The notes under the pieces are model-generated. The model did not search any database and was not told the origin of the DNA. It saw only the letters and a list, made by a program, of their open reading frames with translations. The translations under genes were made by a program, and so were the position numbers. Positions 1 through 4,362 of a stretch of DNA of 5,025 bases are shown here, one piece after another. Each line of letters begins with the position of its first letter. The stretch's first letter is position 1. Origin of the DNA: Acidobacteriota bacterium (GTDB lineage: Bacteria > Acidobacteriota > UBA6911); NCBI GenBank assembly GCA_023265215.1, contig JAHFUH010000436.1, positions 1 to 5,025 on the forward strand. Reading direction: 5' to 3'.

Positions 1-1
1 T

Positions 2-1498
2 ATTACGCAGCGTCAGCTTTTGAAGGATGCCGGCAGGACATACAATAGCACCATAACCTCATTCACCTTCGAGCCAGAGGAAGCGACGGACAGCGATAGC
101 GTCATCACTGTGATAGCGGTGTCGGCAAACGCTCCCGATACGGATTTCTATCCCTGGGGTTTTGCGCCTTTCGCTTCGCTGGGAATCGCGACTGAACTGC
201 CGTCCGGGCCTCCGGAGGAATTGACCGTCTCGGCTGAGGCAAATGGCGGGACGGTGTCCTTCCATGTAAAGGCCGCCAAGAATGCCACGGGAATCACGGA
301 AACGGAATTTCGCGCGCAACAATATGAGGTCAGCGGAATAGTTGAGGGCACAGAAGATCTACGCTCAGTAGCTGAAGGCGGAACGCTCGTCCATGACGGT
401 GACGATTCCTGGATTGTGACGGGTTTGCTCGCAAATAACACCGGTGCGAACTATGTCATTCACGACAGTCCGACTCCAATCCGCTGGTACTACACCTTCA
501 GGCTAAAGAATAATTTCGGGTGGTCGGCTTGGTCCGATGGAAACAGGACCCCGCTTGCAGTGCCGCATTATGTGGATACCTCGGCAACGGCGGATGCCGG
601 GCCTCCGGCTAATTGGTCGGTGCGGATAGAAGATAGTAAATCGTCGGACAGATATTACAGCTTCTCCGGCGGACCCCAGGTAACCATCGTTGCGACCAGG
701 CCTAAAATATATGGGCGATTAATCACAGGTATTGTCTCACAGCTCAAGGATATTTCCACGGGAGCATGGCGAGATCTGGACGCTAACGCCGGCGCGGCGG
801 TGACTCGCTATAACGGCAGCGCAATTGCACACACCTGGGACCCGTCCTCATTTGCGTTGAGCAAAGCCTCTGGGGACTGGAGTAATGCCGAGGATGGCGA
901 TTTTATCCTGATCGACGTGAGAGGGGGCGTTTTCGATGTCAACCATTGCGCCTGGGGAGAGATCGGCATTATTGATGCTACGCATCTGTATGTCGCCCAT
1001 TCCCAATTGAATATTGCTTTCGCGCCGACGGCCGGCGTTTATCCGGATCTGCGCGTCAAAATAGTCAAGCCTCCTTATCAATGGGCCACCGATGGGTATC
1101 TCTCCGTCGCTACAAATTTCTATTATGACCGGCAGGTCTACCGGCCGGCAGACGCCGCCTTGCAGGAATTCCGCAGCTGCGCTTTCCCGGTACCGGCCGG
1201 GGTTTCTAAGGCTAATCTTGCTGGCCGAGTGTGGTTCAGTAATCCCTATTGTGTCAGCGATGACCATGAATACAGCGGTGGATATTCAGCCGTACAAGCC
1301 AACTCCGGCGCAGGCGCAGTTCTCGAAGTACTCCTCGAAATGGCCGACTGCGGTTTGTATTCTAAAGCCAGCGGAGCAATGGAGCGCACGGGGCGTCCCT
1401 TCCGTTCAATCCAGCCAACTATGACGGCGCACCAAAATATTATTACGAGATCGTCGCGACCAACAACAATGCGTACAATGATTACGCGGTATCGCTGA
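2..1498 (+). CDS. Phage tail tip/fibre protein, 5'-partial, 3' end probably frameshifted
   Basis: The frame is open from the left edge, so the true start lies outside the window; the TTG at 20 is an internal leucine codon with no ribosome site. The visible part is about 498 residues, rich in beta-strand patterns and in G, S, T, N and D. Nt 209-547 resembles a fibronectin type III domain: it opens with PPEELTVSAE and closes with the typical YYTFRLKNNFGWSAWSDG. The rest (YLSVATNFYY, AGRVWFSNPY) is aromatic-rich, as in host-contact tail proteins, but I recognise no specific family there. The last ~30 residues, from about nt 1400, turn rich in R, T and M and look like an out-of-frame reading, because the real coding signal has moved to frame 1. 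I infer that this protein originally continued into the next frame. It would act at the tail tip in adsorption. Tail role is fairly sure; exact identity is not. Confidence 0.7.
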   Translation: MTQRQLLKDAGRTYNSTITSFTFEPEEATDSDSVITVIAVSANAPDTDFYPWGFAPFASLGIATELPSGPPEELTVSAEANGGTVSFHVKAAKNATGITETEFRAQQYEVSGIVEGTEDLRSVAEGGTLVHDGDDSWIVTGLLANNTGANYVIHDSPTPIRWYYTFRLKNNFGWSAWSDGNRTPLAVPHYVDTSATADAGPPANWSVRIEDSKSSDRYYSFSGGPQVTIVATRPKIYGRLITGIVSQLKDISTGAWRDLDANAGAAVTRYNGSAIAHTWDPSSFALSKASGDWSNAEDGDFILIDVRGGVFDVNHCAWGEIGIIDATHLYVAHSQLNIAFAPTAGVYPDLRVKIVKPPYQWATDGYLSVATNFYYDRQVYRPADAALQEFRSCAFPVPAGVSKANLAGRVWFSNPYCVSDDHEYSGGYSAVQANSGAGAVLEVLLEMADCGLYSKASGAMERTGRPFRSIQPTMTAHQNIITRSSRPTTMRTMITRYR

Positions 1499-1503
1499 AA
1501 AAC
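1366..1503 (+). other. Coding extension upstream of the next frame's start; site of a probable frameshift
   Basis: Frame 1 is open from just after the TAA at 1363-1365 and reads like real protein from about 1390: LPFNPANYDGAPKYYYEIV, then ATNNNAYNDYAVSLKN, running straight into the GTG at 1504. It contains no ATG, GTG or TTG before 1504, so it cannot be started independently. The segment YYYEIV...SLKN is the first half of a domain whose second copy sits complete at nt 1861-2001. The incoming coding frame here is frame 2 (or possibly frame 3 from the ATG at 1260 or 1266). A frame 2 to frame 1 change corresponds to loss of one base; the GGGG and CCC runs at 1390-1399 are a likely place. I saw no canonical X-XXY-YYZ slippery heptamer in the right register. 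Confidence 0.6.
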
Positions 1504-2493
1504 GTGGCCGGCACCGTCCTCACCAGTATCACAATTCCAAAGAACACCACGACGCCGACGCGATTCCGATCGAGCGCGATCACGACTCTGGCGTCGGATA
1601 CTTATCACCCCTATTTCCCGCAGACCGAGATAGACCAAAACATAGTGATGTACACATCCCGGATAGTGGTCAATCAGTTCGGAGCCACCAAAACGCGGAT
1701 TCAACTCAGCCTGGTCGGATGGGAAGGCCTCGGGAATTCTAACGGTGCATACCTGGCGCCGCTTTACTACACGCCGAATGCGGCCTATACAGCGGCGGCC
1801 GGCTACACCTCAATATTCAGGAAAATCGCCGCGCTTTTCAATACAGTGCCCGCCAATGGCTGGACCCTTGAGGTGTGCCACAGCAGGAACGTCTCTGGAA
1901 CATCCTATGTTTCACTGTTCAATAAGACGAAGGATCTGCAAGTCACCGCCACGGAGCTTACCACGACGGCCACTACTCCGACAGTGCAGAGCGTGGCGTT
2001 CGATGCTTCAGTTGCCAACTTCGATGAAGGCGATTCTTTTGAGTTGCGCGATAAAAACGGCGGAGGCTCCTATATCTATCGAGCCTGCGTGTACATCACC
2101 ATCAACCCGATAGTTCAGACGGCCCTATACAAGCGGATCGCGAAATACTCGACAGCCGCCACTTTGAATTTTAGTCGCGCCGTCGCTCATTTTGCAAAGG
2201 ACTATGAGGTGGCCGCCAAGGATACGGAGGGCACCGGTACGGTTACACTGGAAGATGCCGGCGCTGCCGATAGTGGCACAACATCAACTGCCGTTTCCGG
2301 ATCCAGCTTAACGGGTTTCGCCTCAACGGCTGCGCTCAAGCAGCGCGGATCTCTGGTTTGCCCCAGCGGCAGCCGGTTTATCGCAAAGAATGCCGCCAAC
2401 GTGGATTATGTAAATGAAGTAAGGGTAATCGAAACAATTGTTCCCGTCGACGCTCAGACGCTCGCGATCCTGGGCATGCTGATGGGTAGGTAA
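1504..2493 (+). CDS. Beta-rich phage tail/fibre protein segment, likely the 3' part of the upstream tail gene
   Basis: The callable frame is 329 residues from GTG 1504, but this start has no Shine-Dalgarno sequence and cuts a domain in two, so the true protein begins upstream. Residues 120-166 (motif E-V-x-N...Y-V-S-L-x-N...TTPT...S-x-A-F) repeat the pattern found at nt 1438-1581. The segment from ATKTRIQL (residues 61-68) to RACVYITI (193-200) looks like a complete beta-sandwich. Such repeated carbohydrate- or receptor-binding-like sandwiches are common at the ends of phage fibres. The last ~130 residues are rich in A, T, G and S and end in a hydrophobic ILGMLMGR. It lies between the tail-tip frame and the lysis cassette, as expected for the last tail gene. 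I do not recognise a named family; the fibre or tip role is inferred from position and composition. Confidence 0.6.
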   Translation: MAGTVLTSITIPKNTTTPTRFRSSAITTLASDTYHPYFPQTEIDQNIVMYTSRIVVNQFGATKTRIQLSLVGWEGLGNSNGAYLAPLYYTPNAAYTAAAGYTSIFRKIAALFNTVPANGWTLEVCHSRNVSGTSYVSLFNKTKDLQVTATELTTTATTPTVQSVAFDASVANFDEGDSFELRDKNGGGSYIYRACVYITINPIVQTALYKRIAKYSTAATLNFSRAVAHFAKDYEVAAKDTEGTGTVTLEDAGAADSGTTSTAVSGSSLTGFASTAALKQRGSLVCPSGSRFIAKNAANVDYVNEVRVIETIVPVDAQTLAILGMLMGR

Positions 2494-2521
2494 TCACTAA
2501 TCTCGAACCAAGGACACTCCC

Positions 2522-2848
2522 ATGCCCATTGAAAAAGAATCCTGGCTCACACGCAACGCAACCTCTCTGGCGGCTTTTATCCTGTCACTGCTAATTATTC
2601 TTGGGGGATTTTTGATAGGCTACGGAAAGATTCAATCCGATCTTGCCTCGATCCGAGCGGAAAACCTTAAAACGCAGGCTCAATTTGTCGATCTGGACAT
2701 TCGCGTCCGGGCTCATCATGAGGATATCAGCCGCCACATCGACCCCGATAAGTGGAAAATGATATGCGATCAACTGACCGAAATCCGCGTCCTTGTCTTG
2801 CAGCACATGCAGTCGCAGCGTGGCGCTATCAGAGAGGGGAATAGATGA
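2522..2848 (+). CDS. Small single-span membrane protein with coiled coil, lysis cassette
   Basis: This protein of 108 residues starts at an ATG preceded by AAGGA (2510-2514), 7 nt away, in a 28-nt gap after the tail gene. Residues 13-34 (ATSLAAFILSLLIILGGFLI) form one clear transmembrane helix. They are followed by a charged stretch with heptad-like spacing (about 36-65 and 76-98) that probably lies in the cytoplasm or periplasm as a coiled coil. There is no signal-peptidase site, so the helix is an anchor. It opens the lysis-type cassette and overlaps the next gene by 4 bases (ATGA). By position and form it could be a pinholin or antiholin-like regulator, or a membrane-anchored tail or lysis accessory of the XhlA kind. 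No family is recognised with certainty. As a protein-coding gene it is well supported by its ribosome site, length and context. Confidence 0.75.
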   Translation: MPIEKESWLTRNATSLAAFILSLLIILGGFLIGYGKIQSDLASIRAENLKTQAQFVDLDIRVRAHHEDISRHIDPDKWKMICDQLTEIRVLVLQHMQSQRGAIREGNR

Positions 2849-3264
2849 ACCTCCACATAAGCCGTAAATATGGAGCGGGCTCAACCGAAGGTGAATTACT
2901 GATAAACGGGATCTATGAATGCTACACCCTTGAATTGGCACGGCTGTTTGAAGGGAAAGAAAACGTCCCAAAACATTGCTGTATTCCAGAGGGAGTATTT
3001 GATCTCGAACTATACGACAGCCCGCATAACAAGTGCGATGTGCTCCGTCTTAAAAATGTCCCGGGCAGATCTGAGATAGAAATTCACGTTGCGAATCAAC
3101 CCGCGGAGCTTCTGGGATGCATTGCCGTCGGATGGACGCACGGACCGGATTGGGTTGGAACATCGAGAAGAGCATTTGAAGCTCTTATGCAAAAGGTTTC
3201 GCCGGTTATCAAAGCCGGCGAAAAGGTAACGATTCAAATAACTGGTGGGCTTGGGGAGGCATAA
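2845..3264 (+). CDS. DUF5675 family phage protein
   Basis: The protein has 139 residues. Its ATG overlaps the preceding stop codon and follows a purine-rich GAGAGGGGA at 2832-2840. The pattern matches what I know of DUF5675. An N-terminal strand pair (GELLINGIYECYTLE) leads to IPEGVFDLELYDSP (47-60), then LKNVPGRSEIEIH (69-81), then a GCIAVG block (91-96), and a C-terminal helix plus GEKVTIQI. DUF5675 proteins are commonly seen near phage lysis and tail genes; their activity is not established as far as I know. The conserved His81 and the Gly91-Cys92-Ile pair resemble, loosely, the His and Cys motifs of YkuD-type L,D-transpeptidases, which act on peptidoglycan. That link is my inference. With no classical lysozyme or amidase nearby, this is the only candidate in the cassette for a cell-wall enzyme. 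The family call is fairly sure, the function open. Confidence 0.8.
   Translation: MNLHISRKYGAGSTEGELLINGIYECYTLELARLFEGKENVPKHCCIPEGVFDLELYDSPHNKCDVLRLKNVPGRSEIEIHVANQPAELLGCIAVGWTHGPDWVGTSRRAFEALMQKVSPVIKAGEKVTIQITGGLGEA
3197..3223 (+). repeat. Inverted repeat (hairpin) inside the 3' end of the DUF5675 gene
   Basis: TTTCGCCGG (3197-3205) pairs perfectly with CCGGCGAAA (3215-3223). A G-U and a U-A pair can extend the stem inward, leaving a loop of 5 bases. No run of T follows on the + strand, so it is not a Rho-independent terminator. It lies about 40 bases before the start of the holin-like gene and could fold in the mRNA. It encodes VSPVIKAGEK, so it may simply be a coding coincidence. Confidence 0.4.
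3255..3259 (+). promoter_or_regulatory. Strong Shine-Dalgarno site for the holin-like gene
   Basis: GGAGG lies inside the end of the DUF5675 gene, 4 bases before the ATG at 3264, which overlaps the preceding TAA by one base. The strong but closely spaced site, with termination and start coupled, suggests translation of the holin-like gene by re-initiation. Confidence 0.6.
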
Positions 3265-3626
3265 TGTCGACTGTTTCCGCATGGGCGTTCTACCTGGCCG
3301 GCGCGCTTCTGACGCTGGCCTGGAAGCTTGTCAGGTATTGCTATCACGGCGTGAGGATGCAGAAGAAAATCAGCGATCTTCTCTTTGAATGGTTTTTTGA
3401 AAGCTCCTCGGAGAATGCCATCTCCTGGATTACTACCATCGCCGTCGTTTGGGTGATAGGTGTGGCTTATATCGCGAGAGTCGATTCGCCGTGGTTGCCC
3501 TTGCTTAAATTGGTTCCGATGCATATTTCTTTCGCCTTCCTGCTCGGATCCCTTATGGAACTTGCGGCGCCGGCGGCAGCGAAATGGCTGCTTTCGAAAC
3601 TTCCCGGGGGAGGAGCGGCGCAATGA
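3264..3626 (+). CDS. Three-span membrane protein, putative holin
   Basis: The protein has 120 residues with three hydrophobic segments at about 7-26 (WAFYLAGALLTLAWKLVRYC), 53-71 (ISWITTIAVVWVIGVAYIA) and 84-106 (ending AAPAAAKWLL). The loops are short and charged. Size and topology fit a class I-like phage holin, which opens the inner membrane at the time set for lysis. The position, after the DUF5675 gene and directly before the Rz-like gene, supports this. The start overlaps the previous stop by one base and has a strong GGAGG; the end overlaps the next gene as ATGA. No specific holin family signature was recognised, and a structural or superinfection-exclusion membrane protein is the main alternative. 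A 26-residue amphipathic stretch between spans 1 and 2 is rich in aromatic residues (LLFEWFFESS). Confidence 0.65.
   Translation: MSTVSAWAFYLAGALLTLAWKLVRYCYHGVRMQKKISDLLFEWFFESSSENAISWITTIAVVWVIGVAYIARVDSPWLPLLKLVPMHISFAFLLGSLMELAAPAAAKWLLSKLPGGGAAQ
3611..3615 (+). promoter_or_regulatory. Shine-Dalgarno site that fixes the spanin start
   Basis: AGGAG is placed 7 bases before the ATG at 3623, which overlaps the stop of the holin-like gene as ATGA. It decides this start over an in-frame ATG at 3584 that would add 13 residues and lacks a comparable site. Confidence 0.65.
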
Positions 3627-4057
3627 TCGCATGGATACTGCAGGCTTGGGCAATTCCCTGGGTTCGGAAAGCGGCATTCTATGGCGCCGGCGTCCTGGCT
3701 CTCTTGTATGGCTTGCGCCTATGGGGAAATGCACAGTGGGAGAAGGGCGAGAAGAAAGGCCGCGAGACCGCCGTTCAATCAATCGAGAAAGACAAGCTCC
3801 GGGAATGGAAGGAAAAAGCGGGCGTGATTGCTGCACAGGCCGGGCAGCTTGAGGCCGACCGCAAGATTGTGGACGCTCAATCCTCGGAGCTGCAAAGCGC
3901 CAGGCGCAACCTCGAGACTGGGCTTTCCCGTTCATTGAAGCAGATTGCAAATAATCATGAGGCGAACAATGCGCAAGTTATTGCTGTGCCTGCTGACCGT
4001 TTGGATAACGCCATTCGCGGCATCTCAGGAGAACTCGCCGCCGGCGCCGCTCACTGA
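3623..4057 (+). CDS. Rz-like inner-membrane spanin (i-spanin)
   Basis: The protein has 144 residues from the ATG at 3623, chosen for its AGGAG site and ATGA coupling. One N-terminal transmembrane anchor (about 17-33, AAFYGAGVLALLYGLRL) is followed by a long charged, alanine- and glutamine-rich helix (about 40-110, including KGRETAVQSIEKDKLREWKE) typical of the periplasmic coiled coil of Rz proteins. It ends in a short tail with VPADRLDNAIRGIS. Rz proteins span the periplasm and, with an outer-membrane partner, fuse the two membranes in the last step of lysis of Gram-negative hosts. The next gene starts inside this one in another frame, the classic Rz/Rz1 arrangement. Its length and layout fit the family well; sequence is poorly conserved in Rz proteins, so the call rests on topology and context. 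Confidence 0.75.
   Translation: MIAWILQAWAIPWVRKAAFYGAGVLALLYGLRLWGNAQWEKGEKKGRETAVQSIEKDKLREWKEKAGVIAAQAGQLEADRKIVDAQSSELQSARRNLETGLSRSLKQIANNHEANNAQVIAVPADRLDNAIRGISGELAAGAAH
3959..3962 (+). promoter_or_regulatory. Shine-Dalgarno site that fixes the start of the nested exported protein
   Basis: GAGG lies 6 bases before the ATG at 3969. This favours 3969 over the in-frame ATG at 3957 and the TTG at 3945, neither of which has a comparable site. The choice also gives a clean signal peptide (MRKLLLCLLTVWITPFAAS). Confidence 0.6.
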
Positions 4058-4355
4058 ACCGGAAAAGCGCCAGGTGCTGAGCCAGTTGTTTGAGTTGAAG
4101 GCCTGCCGTGAACAGGTCTCCGTTTATGTGGGAGCGACCGCAGCTGACCGCCAGCTGGACGAAAAGGAACAGGCAAACTATGAGCGCGCGCTGGAACTTG
4201 AACGGCAGGCAACCGCCCTGGCGCAGCGCGAGCGGGATTTAGAGAAGGACCGCGCGACATTCTACGAGCAATCGTATCGGGCCTTAATAAAGGGTCCTGG
4301 GATTTGGTGCAGGGTGGCGAAGGTGCTGACACTGGGAATAACGAGATGCAGATGA
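3969..4355 (+). CDS. Exported coiled-coil protein overlapping the i-spanin gene; o-spanin position, no lipobox
   Basis: The protein has 128 residues and begins inside the i-spanin gene, overlapping it by 89 bases in another frame. The N-terminus is a signal peptide (positive MRK, hydrophobic core 4-13, probable cleavage near AAS-Q at 17-20). A short proline-rich stretch (SPPAPLTEPEK, 23-33) is followed by a long charged helix (about 33-106, KEQANYERALELERQATALA inside it) and a C-terminal GIWCRVAKVLTLGITRCR with two cysteines. The position and proline-rich start recall Rz1, the outer-membrane lipoprotein partner of Rz. However, Rz1 needs a cysteine at the signal-peptide end, and here the only early cysteine, Cys7, lies within the hydrophobic core in LLLC, not a good lipobox. 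It is also much longer than usual Rz1. It may be a soluble periplasmic partner, or held by its C-terminus. Real gene: confident; spanin role: tentative. Confidence 0.65.
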   Translation: MRKLLLCLLTVWITPFAASQENSPPAPLTEPEKRQVLSQLFELKACREQVSVYVGATAADRQLDEKEQANYERALELERQATALAQRERDLEKDRATFYEQSYRALIKGPGIWCRVAKVLTLGITRCR

Positions 4356-4362
4356 GGGAATA

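Noticed and set aside
209..218. Palindrome CCTCCGGAGG
   Set aside because: It is only 10 bp, lies inside a coding region, and has no partner or T run; chance is likely.
1366..1498. Programmed -1 frameshift site in the tail gene
   Set aside because: I looked for an X-XXY-YYZ heptamer in the correct register and found none, so an ordinary indel or sequence error is more likely.
1745..2113. Plus-strand open frame of 122 codons in frame 2 inside the second tail frame
   Set aside because: It is dominated by R, P, S and C, typical of the +1 shadow of a real gene; frame 1 there shows a beta-domain repeat.
3584..3622. Upstream ATG start for the i-spanin
   Set aside because: It would add 13 residues overlapping the holin-like gene, without a ribosome site. 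The ATG at 3623 has AGGAG at 7 bases and an ATGA overlap.
3234..3950. Long open frame on the minus strand (238 codons) opposite the holin-like and spanin genes
   Set aside because: It is R-, S- and P-rich with no ribosome site or recognisable domain. It lies antisense to well-supported + strand genes with good starts, so it is a shadow.
3945..3968. TTG 3945 or ATG 3957 as the start of the nested exported protein
   Set aside because: Neither has a good ribosome site, and both lengthen the region ahead of the signal peptide. ATG 3969 has GAGG 6 bases upstream.
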